Below are positions 36,368 through 44,795 of a stretch of DNA of 64,000 nucleotides, one piece after another; positions within the stretch are counted from its first letter, which is position 1; the number at the start of each line of letters is the position of its first letter. The DNA lies in contig NZ_JAIGNT010000001.1 in assembly GCF_019711635.1 (NCBI RefSeq), forward strand, positions 310,001 through 374,000. Direction: 5' to 3'. Below the pieces are notes generated by a model, which searched no databases, was not told the DNA's origin, and was given only the letters and a program-made list of their open reading frames with translations. The stretch is from Qipengyuania huizhouensis. GTDB taxonomy: Bacteria > Pseudomonadota > Alphaproteobacteria > Sphingomonadales > Sphingomonadaceae. Made by a program: the position numbers and the translations under genes.

Positions 36368-37374
36368 CAATGATAGCCCTCGTCCGCGACCTTGCCGCGG
36401 AAAACCCAATAGGCCCATGCCGTATAGGCGATGATCAGCGGCATGGTGATCGCAACTCCGATCAGCATGAAAACCTGGCTACGCTCGGGCGCAGCGGCAT
36501 CCCAGATAGTAACGGACGGAGGTACGACGTTCGGCCACATCGTAACGCCGAGCCCTGCCATGCCGAAGAAAAAGAGGGCAAGGCTCAACCAGAAGGGCTT
36601 GCTATGCCGTTCGACCGACAGAGCGCGCAGCAATGCCAGCGCGATGATGCCGGTCAGGATCGGCACGGGGACTGCAAAGTAGATCTCCGGTTCGGTTAGC
36701 CAACGTTCGGCATACTCCGGGCGCAGGCCGAGATTGTAGAGGCTGACGGCGCCCATCAGGATGAAGGTCGTCCAGGCAGCGCGCTTGGCGAGTTTGCGCG
36801 CGTGGTTCTGGCTCTCCCCTTCCAGTTTCCATACCAGCCATGTCGCACCCAGCAGCGCATAGCCCGCGACCGTGCCGAAGCCGGTCAGCAGGGTGTAAGG
36901 CGTGAACCAGTCGAACCAGCTTCCCGCATAGGAGCGATCGACGACTTCGATACCCTGCAGCAATGCGCCCAGAGTCATTCCCTGCGCCATCGCGGCGACC
37001 AGGCTTCCACCGGTAAAGGCCGCATCCCAGTATCGCCGGTGGCCGGGATCACGCCACCGGTATTCGAACGCCACGCCGCGAAAGACGAGGCCGAGCAACA
37101 TGGCGATGATCAGCGGATAGGTGGCGGGAAGGATGACTGCGTAGGCCAGTGGGAAAGCCGCGAACAGGCCTCCCCCACCCAGCACCAGCCACGTCTCGTT
37201 TCCGTCCCAGACCGGCGCGATCGAATTCATCGCACGGTCGCGTTCCGGTCCCACCTCGAAAGTCGGGAAGAGTATGCCGATGCCGAGATCGAAGCCGTCC
37301 ATCACGACATAGGCAAACACGGCAAAGGCGATGATGAACGCCCAGATGGTCGTCAGGTCCACGTTAACGGCCAT
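36367..37374 (-). CDS. cydB: Cytochrome bd ubiquinol oxidase subunit II
   Basis: A 335-residue membrane protein of the CydB family with about eight helices. Family segments are WAFIIAFAVFAYVVMDGFDLGIGIL, SIAPVWDGNETWLVLGGGGLFAAFP and RGVAFEYRWR. It completes the quinol-oxidising, oxygen-reducing enzyme with CydA. The start at 37374 (MAVNVDLTTIW) overlaps the end of cydA by 11 nt; the upstream in-frame ATG would add an unconserved basic stretch. Confidence 0.93.
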   Translation of the reverse strand: MAVNVDLTTIWAFIIAFAVFAYVVMDGFDLGIGILFPTFEVGPERDRAMNSIAPVWDGNETWLVLGGGGLFAAFPLAYAVILPATYPLIIAMLLGLVFRGVAFEYRWRDPGHRRYWDAAFTGGSLVAAMAQGMTLGALLQGIEVVDRSYAGSWFDWFTPYTLLTGFGTVAGYALLGATWLVWKLEGESQNHARKLAKRAAWTTFILMGAVSLYNLGLRPEYAERWLTEPEIYFAVPVPILTGIIALALLRALSVERHSKPFWLSLALFFFGMAGLGVTMWPNVVPPSVTIWDAAAPERSQVFMLIGVAITMPLIIAYTAWAYWVFRGKVADEGYH

Positions 37375-38821
37375 CGGTCGCCTCCTGGTGATCACGCGGC
37401 AGGGTGTCGGAATCTTCACCCGGGTTCTGCGTCGGCCCCGGCGTGATGCCGGCCGTACGGATCGGCCCCTTGTCGCCGCGCTTCACGCCGTACTCGCCCG
37501 TGTGCGGCGGCTTGTGCATCAGGTGAAGGATGTACCAGACGCCCGCGCCGAACACGGCGAAATAGACGACGACGAAGGCGAGCAGCGAGGCACCCACAGC
37601 AGGAGCATCGAGCGGGCTTGCTGCATCAGCCGTTCGTAACAAATTGTAGATGACATAGGGCTGTCGGCCGACCTCGGTAGTGATCCAGCCTGCGAGGACT
37701 GCAACAAAGCCGCTCGGCGCCATGACCAGTGCCGCCTTGTGCAATATGCGCCAATCATAGAGCTTCTTGCGATACCGCGCGAACAGGCTCCATAATCCCA
37801 TTCCCAGCATGGCGAAGCCGATGCCGACCATGATCCGGAACGACCAGAAGACGATGCCGACGGGCGGTTCTTCATCGTCGGGTATCGTGTCCAGCCCGGC
37901 CAGCGGAGCATTCAGGTCGTGCTTGAGAATGAGCGAGGAAGCCTTCGGAATCTCCAACGCGTAATCCACACGCTTCTCTTCGCTGTTCGGAATTCCGAAC
38001 AGGATCAGCGGCGCACCATCAGGGTGGCTGTCGAAATGCCCCTCCATCGCCATGACTTTCTGCGGCTGATGCTCGAGCGTATTCAGGCCGTGCATGTCTC
38101 CCGCGAATATCTGGATCGGAGCGACGATCGCCGCCATCCACATCGCCATCGAGAACATCTTGCGCGCATGGAGGTTGGCGCGATCCTTCAGCAGGTGCCA
38201 TGCACCGACCCCGCCTACCACGAAGGCAGTGGTGAGATAGGCAGCGATGACCGTGTGGACGAGGCGATAGGGGAAGCTCGGATTGAACACGATATTCCAC
38301 CAGCTGTCGCCGGGCAGAAACTGGCCGTTCGCTCCGATTTCATAGCCCACCGGCGTCTGCATCCAGCTGTTGACCGACAGTATCCAGAACGCGCTGATAA
38401 AGGTCCCCACCGCAACCATCAGCGTAGCTGCGAAGTGCAGCTTCCTGCCAACCTTGTTCATGCCGAACAGCATGACCCCCAGGAAACCTGCCTCGAGGAA
38501 GAAGGCGGTCAGCACCTCGTACGCCATGAGCGGGCCGATAACCGGCCCGGCAATATCCGAGAATTTCGACCAGTTGGTGCCGAACTGGTAACTCATCACG
38601 ATGCCCGAGACGACGCCCATCGCGAAAGTGATCGCGAAAATCTTCAGCCAGTATTTGAACAGGTCGAGATAAAGCTGCCTGCCAGTCTTGAGCCACAGCC
38701 CCTCAAGCACCGCGAGATAGCTGGCCAGCCCGATTGAGAAAGCCGGAAAGATAAAATGGAAGCTGACCGTAAAGGCGAACTGAATGCGGGCCAGCAGCAG
38801 GGCGTCGAGCTGTTCGAACAT
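37364..38821 (-). CDS. cydA: Cytochrome bd ubiquinol oxidase subunit I (cyanide-insensitive type)
   Basis: A 485-residue CydA. The haem b595 histidine lies in TVSFHFIFPAFSIGLA near residue 20, a periplasmic Q-loop begins at GDMHGLNTLEHQPQKVMAMEG, and GWITTEVGRQPYVIYN is the C-terminal signature. The Q-loop is short, as in cyanide-insensitive oxidases (CioA) rather than E. coli CydA. Such enzymes give respiration at low oxygen or under cyanide/nitric oxide. Start ATG 38821 (MFEQLDALLLARIQF). A tandem 10-bp repeat lies about 60-80 nt upstream. Confidence 0.93.
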   Translation of the reverse strand: MFEQLDALLLARIQFAFTVSFHFIFPAFSIGLASYLAVLEGLWLKTGRQLYLDLFKYWLKIFAITFAMGVVSGIVMSYQFGTNWSKFSDIAGPVIGPLMAYEVLTAFFLEAGFLGVMLFGMNKVGRKLHFAATLMVAVGTFISAFWILSVNSWMQTPVGYEIGANGQFLPGDSWWNIVFNPSFPYRLVHTVIAAYLTTAFVVGGVGAWHLLKDRANLHARKMFSMAMWMAAIVAPIQIFAGDMHGLNTLEHQPQKVMAMEGHFDSHPDGAPLILFGIPNSEEKRVDYALEIPKASSLILKHDLNAPLAGLDTIPDDEEPPVGIVFWSFRIMVGIGFAMLGMGLWSLFARYRKKLYDWRILHKAALVMAPSGFVAVLAGWITTEVGRQPYVIYNLLRTADAASPLDAPAVGASLLAFVVVYFAVFGAGVWYILHLMHKPPHTGEYGVKRGDKGPIRTAGITPGPTQNPGEDSDTLPRDHQEATDGR

Positions 38822-38882
38822 GTGTCGGCTATAACCCAAATTGAAAGATCGCGCATTGCGAACAGTCGAACTGGTATTCGCT

Positions 38883-38902
38883 TTGATGCATCTTGATGCA
38901 TC
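38883..38902. promoter_or_regulatory. Tandem TTGATGCATC repeat upstream of cydA
   Basis: TTGATGCATC occurs twice head to tail with no gap; each copy contains the palindrome GATGCATC. The region 38822-39094 holds no other recognisable feature. The half-site TTGAT recalls FNR/FixK sites, but the inverted ATCAA partner at the proper spacing is missing, so this may be the site of another regulator of the oxidase. Confidence 0.4.
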
Positions 38903-39094
38903 CACCTAGGAATGGCTCTCGATGCCGAAAAGCAAGCATCGTCGCAACAGGCAGATGGGTCGGCCTTCCGGTCATCCGTTTTAATGGGACCAAAGCGAAT
39001 TCAAGATGAATGTGAATTGCCCATATCCATTCGCGAAGCACCGCTTACCGCAATCTGGACCGCCGTCAGGCGCGTAACCTGATTTATCGCAAGC

Positions 39095-39835
39095 TTATGG
39101 CGGCGGAGCAGTGGATCCGCGCACTATCAGCTTATGAGGATGATTGACGAGGCGCGCGTAAGACGATGAGTTTTCCGGGTCACCTTTCGAATCTGCCTCA
39201 AGCGAGGAAATGAGACGGTCGGTAGCGTCCCATGACATTTGCAACACCGGCTGACGGATAGTGGTCAGCTGGGGCCAAGCGGTACGCGCGACTTCTGAAT
39301 CATCGAAGCCGGCAACAGAAACTTCCCCAGGTACGGACAAACCGCAGTCGCGTACCGCCGCCATGGCAGCCACGGCCATATCGTCATTCTGCGCTAGGAT
39401 TGCTGTCGGTTGAGGAGTGCGGCGCAGAAGTTCTGCCGCTAAGGAGTGACCGACGTCATACGTGAAATCGCCCGTTACGATCAAATTGTCGTCGATTGCC
39501 ACCCCTGCTTCGGCAAAGGCGCGGCGATAGCCTTCCATGCGGGCGGCGCTCGCTGCGTGCGAAGGATCACCCATTATTATGCCGATACGTCGATGCCCAA
39601 GTGCCAGAAGGTGGGAAGCGACGGCTTGACCGGCCGCGACCTCATCCATCGCCAATACGATTCCTTGATTCATATTCCGGTGAGGCGTGATCCGGGCGTA
39701 AGGTAACTTACGTTTGTCTAGCATCTCCAGAATATCGTCCTGATCGCAAGCAGGAGGGGCGAGCACGACGCCGTCGAGCCCGGCTCGTAAAAGCAGGCGG
39801 CCGAACTCGGCCGGACGATTTCTGCCGGGGATGCG
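39095..39835 (-). pseudogene. LacI-family regulator, 5'-truncated
   Basis: About 245 residues of the ligand-binding domain of a LacI/GalR regulator: RAGLDGVVLAPPACDQDD, VASHLLALGHRRIGIIMGDP, ILAQNDDMAVAAMAAVRDCGLSVPGEVSVAGFDDSEVARTAWPQLTTIRQP. The frame closes upstream at a TAG (39836-39838) and there is no helix-turn-helix or hinge. The lost end abuts a truncated GGDEF gene on the other strand. Without DNA-binding domain it cannot act as a normal repressor. Confidence 0.8.
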
Positions 39836-40156
39836 TGTCTAGCCGCTTTCGGAGAGCGGCTAAGAAATGCGTTTCCCGAAGCGCAACTCATTTCGCGGAT
39901 CGGCGGCGATGAATTCGCAGTGTTGCTTCCGTCTGGCAAAACGCGGCGCGATACGGAGATGGAAGTGGGAATGCGCATCGGTAGCCTGCGGAGCCCAATA
40001 CTTTACAACGGCGATTTATTGCCAATTGACATGTCGGTTGGATTGGCCTTCGTTTCGAAAGACACTGAGTTGAACCCCAAACTCTTGTTCGAAGCGGCCG
40101 ACAGGGCGCTTTACGACGCCAAGAGAAATACCTCGAAATTTCTTGTCTGCTCATGA
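39791..40156 (+). pseudogene. GGDEF (diguanylate cyclase) domain, 5'-truncated
   Basis: About 120 residues: AGDACLAAFGERLRNAFPEA, the signature SRIGGDEFAVLLPSG, then the end of the domain LFEAADRALYDAKRN and FLVCS. The frame is closed just upstream by TAA (39788-39790), and the first half of the GGDEF domain, including the nucleotide-binding part before the signature, plus any sensor domain, is missing. It overlaps the truncated LacI frame head to head, which indicates a recombination joint at about 39820. Confidence 0.8.
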
Positions 40157-40586
40157 CGCTTAGTGATCGATAGGGAGCCAGGGCAGGTACTCTATCAATC
40201 ACTCTCTGAACTACGCAAAGACCGCTTGAAGGCCGCAGAACTGCGGGATTCAGGGGCGAGGCGTCTGGTTTAGGTGAGCTTGGTCAGACTAGGTGGCGGT
40301 GCTGTCAGTCGCATCGCTACTTTTCTCAGATGAAGTCCGCTTTGCGCCCCCATAGCGGCCATCCGCATGGTCTCGAATGTCGCCCGAAAGCTGCCGTTGG
40401 TTCATGCTAGAGCGATAGTAGCTAGGCATCCTTATCTCAGACATTCCCTCTCAACTCCTTAGCTCCTCGGACACGCAGATAAAATTCGTGTCGCGCTAGG
40501 ACCATAATTAGACACTGGCGAAACGGTTCAGCGATATTCAACTATTTTGCCCTAATTCTTGGATCTTAGGCTACCTGTGGCGTCGT
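40157..40586. other. 430-nt gap without a gene
   Basis: No open frame with coding character, RNA gene or strong terminator seen. Around 40345-40400 there are fragments (TCCGCTTTGCG, AGCGGCCATCCGC, GAATGTCGCCCGAAAGC) that recall the inverted-repeat remnants found at 47.3 and 49.0 kb. The promoter of the kinase operon must lie in the AT-richer last 100 nt, but no clear -35/-10 pair stands out. Confidence 0.4.
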
Positions 40587-42731
40587 ATGTCCCCTTTCCG
40601 TCCTGTCTCTTCCAGTCTACGCCGATTCCTACTCGCCTTGGCGTTCTTTCTCGTGCCTCTCTCGCTTCTAGGGGTGCACTTCGTCCTGCTGGGCGAGTTC
40701 GAGGAAGTGCGCGATTACCGCGTCACGTCCGAACGGACCGTCGAGACCCGTTCTCTGCTTTCCCAATTCCTGACCTTGCACCTCGATGTGGAAACAGCGG
40801 TCCGCGGCTACGTACTATCGGGTGACCCGGATTTCCTCGAACCTTACAGTGCCGCAATTCCCAGGCGAGACTCCCTGTTTGCAAGGCTGCGGGCAGATGC
40901 CGACGCCGCCCGACTTGCCCAACTGAATGAATTGCTGGCGCTGTCGGACACCAAGCTGGAGATAGCTGCTCGCAACGTGGAGGACGTGCGCAGCGGCAAT
41001 ATCGAAGAAGCGCGACAGTTGATTGCAAGTGGACGAGGACGTGTGACGATGGACGAGATTCGTTCACTCGTCGCCAGGATGGATGCCGAGGAGGCGAATG
41101 CACTCGCGGTATCGACCGAAGCGGGCTCTATCCTGCGCCGCGATGTCGAAAGAACCGTCACACTGCTACTGGTCGGTATTGCCGTTCTGCTAGCGATTGC
41201 CTCGCTGCTAATCTTCTCATCTTCTCGAGAACGCCGAAAGGCCATGACGCAAGTGGAGCGATTGGCGAAGCGGCAGAAGGCTATGTTCGATGGCGGCGTG
41301 GATGGCATGCTGTGGCTCGATGCTCAGGGAAACATCCTGCGGATGAACCCGAGCATCAGCCGCATGTTCGGCTATGCCGAGAAGGACCTGCTAGGTCGCA
41401 ACAATCTTGTACTGCTGGATACCGACTACTCCCCATCTGAGTCGCAAGCGTGGCTTTCGACGGTTGGCACCGCCGGAGAGAATGGTGCCGGCCGTAAGCA
41501 GGAATTCATCGGTCGCCGTGCGGACGGCACGACATTCGAGACCGAAGTTGCCATCAGCCGCGTTGCCAGCGGTCTCGAGGAAGAGGGGGAGCCACAATAC
41601 GTCGCCTCGATCCGCGATATTTCTCATCGGAAGCGAGCCGAGCGAATGAAGGACGAGTTCGTCTCCACCGTCAGCCATGAACTGCGCACGCCGCTGACCT
41701 CCATCGCCGGATCGCTTGGCCTGGTGATGGGCGGCGCTGCGGGTCCACTGGAGGAGAAAACGCGCCGATTAATCGGCATCGCCCATGCCAACTGTGAACG
41801 CCTGATCCGCCTTATCAACGACATCTTGGACATCGAGAAGATCGAATCCGGCAAGATGGAGTTCGATATCCGGCGGATGCAGGTGGCCCCGCTGCTGCGC
41901 CGTACCCAAGACGCAATGGCTGCCTTCGCACAGAAGCACGATGTGGAGCTTGAGCTTACGGTGCCGCCTTGGCCGCAATGCATCATGGGGGATCCTGACC
42001 GTCTCGAGCAGCTGGTCACAAACCTCATTTCCAATGCCATCAAACATTCGCCCCCTGGCGAAAAGGTGGAGATTGTCGGCGATATGCACAGTCGTTACGC
42101 GCGCATCGAAGTGCGAGATAGGGGCGCCGGTATTCCGGATGATTTCCGAGACCGCATCTTCGGCAAGTTCGCCATGGCAGACGCCTCCAATTCGCGAGCG
42201 AAGGGAGGCACTGGCCTAGGCCTTTCGATCGTGCGCGAGATCGCGCGGCACCATGGAGGAGAGGTGAGCTTCGTTGACCGCGACGGTGGTGGCAGCGTCT
42301 TCTATGCCGATATTCCCCTCGCCCAGGAACAGCACCTGGGGGCCGCGCCTGAGACCGACGAGAACCTGCCACTTGTGCTGCATCTGGATGATGACGACGA
42401 TACGCTGACTGTCGTCGCCAGCACGTTTGCTGGCAAGGCACGGGTCATCTCCGTCCAAAGTGTTGCCGATGCCCGCGCCGCGATTGCTTCCCAGGATTTG
42501 GTGGCGGCGATTATCGATGTCTCTCTGGGTGAAGAGAGCGGCGCCGATTTCGCCAGGGAACTGCGTGAGAAGTTCCCCGCGTTGCCCTTGTTGTTCTTCA
42601 CGGCGTTCGACGAGAGTGCCCAAACCGGCGTTGCTGACAGGGCTTTGATCAAGAGCCGCGCCTCGGTTGACGACCTTGTCGAAGCAACGCTCGATCTCGT
42701 CATCAGGCACCGGCAGGAGGCCCAGCGATGA
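40587..42731 (+). CDS. Hybrid histidine kinase (CHASE3-PAS-HisKA-HATPase-REC)
   Basis: A 714-residue membrane kinase. A first helix (LLALAFFLVPLSLLGVHFVLL) and a second (TLLLVGIAVLLAIASLLIF, near 195-213) enclose a CHASE3-like periplasmic domain (ETAVRGYVLSGDPDFLEPY). Then PAS (about 230-345, ADGTTFETEVAISRV), HisKA with phosphorylated His364 in STVSHELRTPLTS, HATPase (NLISNAIKHSP, GTGLGLSIVREIARHHGG), and a C-terminal REC domain with Asp644 in AIIDVSLGEESG. The 3' end overlaps a REC gene by 4 nt and an Hpt gene follows, giving all parts of a His-Asp-His-Asp phosphorelay. The signal is unknown. Confidence 0.92.
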   Translation: MSPFRPVSSSLRRFLLALAFFLVPLSLLGVHFVLLGEFEEVRDYRVTSERTVETRSLLSQFLTLHLDVETAVRGYVLSGDPDFLEPYSAAIPRRDSLFARLRADADAARLAQLNELLALSDTKLEIAARNVEDVRSGNIEEARQLIASGRGRVTMDEIRSLVARMDAEEANALAVSTEAGSILRRDVERTVTLLLVGIAVLLAIASLLIFSSSRERRKAMTQVERLAKRQKAMFDGGVDGMLWLDAQGNILRMNPSISRMFGYAEKDLLGRNNLVLLDTDYSPSESQAWLSTVGTAGENGAGRKQEFIGRRADGTTFETEVAISRVASGLEEEGEPQYVASIRDISHRKRAERMKDEFVSTVSHELRTPLTSIAGSLGLVMGGAAGPLEEKTRRLIGIAHANCERLIRLINDILDIEKIESGKMEFDIRRMQVAPLLRRTQDAMAAFAQKHDVELELTVPPWPQCIMGDPDRLEQLVTNLISNAIKHSPPGEKVEIVGDMHSRYARIEVRDRGAGIPDDFRDRIFGKFAMADASNSRAKGGTGLGLSIVREIARHHGGEVSFVDRDGGGSVFYADIPLAQEQHLGAAPETDENLPLVLHLDDDDDTLTVVASTFAGKARVISVQSVADARAAIASQDLVAAIIDVSLGEESGADFARELREKFPALPLLFFTAFDESAQTGVADRALIKSRASVDDLVEATLDLVIRHRQEAQR

Positions 42732-43090
42732 ATATCCTTTATGTCGACGATGAACCCGACATTCGCGAGATCGCCGAGATGGCGCTGGAGCTCGACCCCC
42801 AGTTTCATGTGCAAACCGCGGCGTCGGGTTCGGCAGCGCTGGCGCTGATCGAGGAGTGGATGCCCGATGTGGCGCTGCTCGATGTGATGATGCCGGAGAT
42901 GGACGGGCCGACCTTGCTGACACACCTCAGGCAGGACGCTCGCTTTGCCAACCTGCCAGTAATTTTTGTGACCGCGCGGGCCCAGCGCAGCGAATTGCAG
43001 AACTTTTCCACGATGGATGCCGTAGGCGTCATCGCCAAGCCCTTCGACCCGATGACGCTTTCGTCGAAGGTTCGCGAACTGATCGGATGA
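42728..43090 (+). CDS. Single-domain response regulator
   Basis: A 120-residue receiver domain only: acidic pocket ILYVDDEPDI, phospho-acceptor Asp52 in ALLDVMMPEMDG, conserved Thr in FVTARAQ, Lys in VIAKPFDP. There is no output domain, so it must act by shuttling phosphate or binding a partner, like CheY/DivK. Start and stop overlap the kinase and the Hpt gene by 4 nt each (ATGA). Confidence 0.92.
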   Translation: MNILYVDDEPDIREIAEMALELDPQFHVQTAASGSAALALIEEWMPDVALLDVMMPEMDGPTLLTHLRQDARFANLPVIFVTARAQRSELQNFSTMDAVGVIAKPFDPMTLSSKVRELIG

Positions 43091-43362
43091 GCGCAGAATT
43101 GGAAATCAAGATGGCGCAAATGGCTGTGCGCTTTGCGGCTCGTGCCGGCGAACACGAGGCTGCGTTGCGAGCCGCAATTGCCGCCGACGACCGGGAAGCA
43201 ATCGCCAGCCAGACGCACAGACTGGCGGGTATCGCGGGAATGTTCGGGCAGCCACAGATCGGCGAAGCCGCTGCAGAGCTTGAAGACATTTTCGAGGCCA
43301 ATGGAGACTACCTCGCCGCGGCAGAGCGGCTATCAGCCTTGCTCCGCGATCTGCAAAATTAG
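43087..43362 (+). CDS. Histidine phosphotransfer (Hpt) protein
   Basis: A 91-residue helical protein with the Hpt pattern IASQTHRLAGIAGMFGQPQIG; His44 is the expected phosphorylation site. The rest matches the four-helix Hpt bundle (EAAAELEDIFEANGD). It would relay phosphate from the kinase's REC domain to one or both single-domain regulators. The ATG overlaps the previous stop (ATGA); its 3' end overlaps the convergent glycosyltransferase gene by 4 nt. Confidence 0.8.
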   Translation: MSAELEIKMAQMAVRFAARAGEHEAALRAAIAADDREAIASQTHRLAGIAGMFGQPQIGEAAAELEDIFEANGDYLAAAERLSALLRDLQN

Positions 43363-44795
43363 GTTGCCGAGAAACCCTTGCGGGTCATCGTTCCCCAGCT
43401 TTGCTGCTTGCGAATGAATTGCCACCAGCCCTGGAGACGCCAGAGATTCGAGAGCTGGCGGTAGCCAAAGTTCTCCAGCACTGCGATGACCGCCAGCACG
43501 GCCAATTCGCGTGCCTTCGGAAAGCGGCGCAGCTGTATCTCCTCCAGCACAAGCGTTGCGATCGAGAGAGATACGCCGAACATGAAAGTTACCGCGAGGA
43601 AGGCGAGCAACCAGGGCAGCGCCAGCAGTCCAAGAGCCCAGAGCAGTGGCACGAGAATATAGCCCAGCACTTCCAACAACGGCCCGAGAACGTCAACGAG
43701 GAGGATATGACCGAAGCCGACGATGCCGATCCGGCCGTAGCGCGGATTGAACAGCATGTCCTTGTGCTTGACGAAGCATTCAAGCGCACCACGTTGCCAC
43801 CGGGCGCGTTGACGCCCAAGCACGGACAGCGTGTCGGGACATTCGGTCCAGCAAACCGGTTCAGCAATGAAATTGATGCGGTAATCTCGCTTCGCTTCGC
43901 GCATCAGGCGATGGAGCTTGAGCACCAGTTCCATATCCTCGCCCACCGTGCCGTGGCTGTAGCCTCCGACCTCGACAACCTGACGGCGGCGGAACAGGCC
44001 AAAAGCGCCCGAAATGACCGTGAGCGCCTGCATCTTGCCAAGACCGACCCGCGCCATGAGGAAGGCGCGAAGGTATTCCACGATTTGCACCAGGGCGAGA
44101 AAGTTGCGGGGTAGCTTGATATCGCTGATGCGCCCGGAATCGACCTTGCAACCGTTGGCAATACGGATCGTGCCTCCCGCCGCTATGGTGAGGTCAGGCT
44201 CATCGATGAAGGGGCGGACAACCCGCAGCAAGGCGTCGGACTCCAGAATTGAGTCTGCGTCGATGGCGCAGAACAGCGCGGTGCGGGTGCAATTTATCCC
44301 TGCATTCAGGGCATCGGCTTTGCCGCCGTTTTCCTTGTCCACCACCAGCAGGCGGGGCAGACGCGGCGACGCGTAGAAACCGCGGATTGGGGCGTGTTCG
44401 ACGCTGCGATCGACGAACCGGTCCACCTGCTCCAGCCCAAATTCGGATACCAGGCGGGCAAGCGTGCCATCCTTCGAGCCGTCGTTGATCACGATCACTT
44501 CGAAATCGGGATATTGCAGAGCCAGCAGGCTGCGCGTGCTTTCCACGATAGTGAGTTCTTCGTTGAAGGCAGGAGCCAGTACCGAAATGGCTGGAGCCTG
44601 CTCGGAATAACGCCGCCATAGCGTTGCACTGCGTGGCACCGGCGGCCGCGTTCCGAGTGCCGCCCCTGCATAGAGCAGCAGCACAAAGTAGAAGACGATC
44701 TGCAGCAGACCCGCAACGATCACCACCAGAGCAATGGCCTCGGCCGAGGCGACCATCCACGCGGCAGGATCGGGAATGGCGAAATCGAAAGTCAT
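43359..44795 (-). CDS. Membrane GT2 glycosyltransferase (processive synthase type)
   Basis: A 478-residue protein. N-terminal membrane segment(s) (about 13-45), then a GT2 catalytic domain with VINDGSKDGT, CAIDADSILESDALL and the GRQRARWQRGALE motif (Q-x-x-RW), which marks processive polysaccharide synthases such as PgaC/BcsA-like enzymes. About four to five C-terminal membrane helices follow (VDVLGPLLEVLGYILVPLLW, LLALPWLLAFLAVTFMFG). There is no PilZ domain, so no direct c-di-GMP binding is evident. It probably makes and translocates a polymer across the inner membrane. Last gene of the operon with REC, YaiO-like and HEAT proteins; it overlaps HEAT by 4 nt. Confidence 0.88.
   Translation of the reverse strand: MTFDFAIPDPAAWMVASAEAIALVVIVAGLLQIVFYFVLLLYAGAALGTRPPVPRSATLWRRYSEQAPAISVLAPAFNEELTIVESTRSLLALQYPDFEVIVINDGSKDGTLARLVSEFGLEQVDRFVDRSVEHAPIRGFYASPRLPRLLVVDKENGGKADALNAGINCTRTALFCAIDADSILESDALLRVVRPFIDEPDLTIAAGGTIRIANGCKVDSGRISDIKLPRNFLALVQIVEYLRAFLMARVGLGKMQALTVISGAFGLFRRRQVVEVGGYSHGTVGEDMELVLKLHRLMREAKRDYRINFIAEPVCWTECPDTLSVLGRQRARWQRGALECFVKHKDMLFNPRYGRIGIVGFGHILLVDVLGPLLEVLGYILVPLLWALGLLALPWLLAFLAVTFMFGVSLSIATLVLEEIQLRRFPKARELAVLAVIAVLENFGYRQLSNLWRLQGWWQFIRKQQSWGTMTRKGFSAT

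Noticed and set aside
38883..38902. FNR/FixK box before cydA
   Set aside because: TTGAT half-sites are in direct, not inverted, orientation; the TTGAT-N4-ATCAA pattern is absent.
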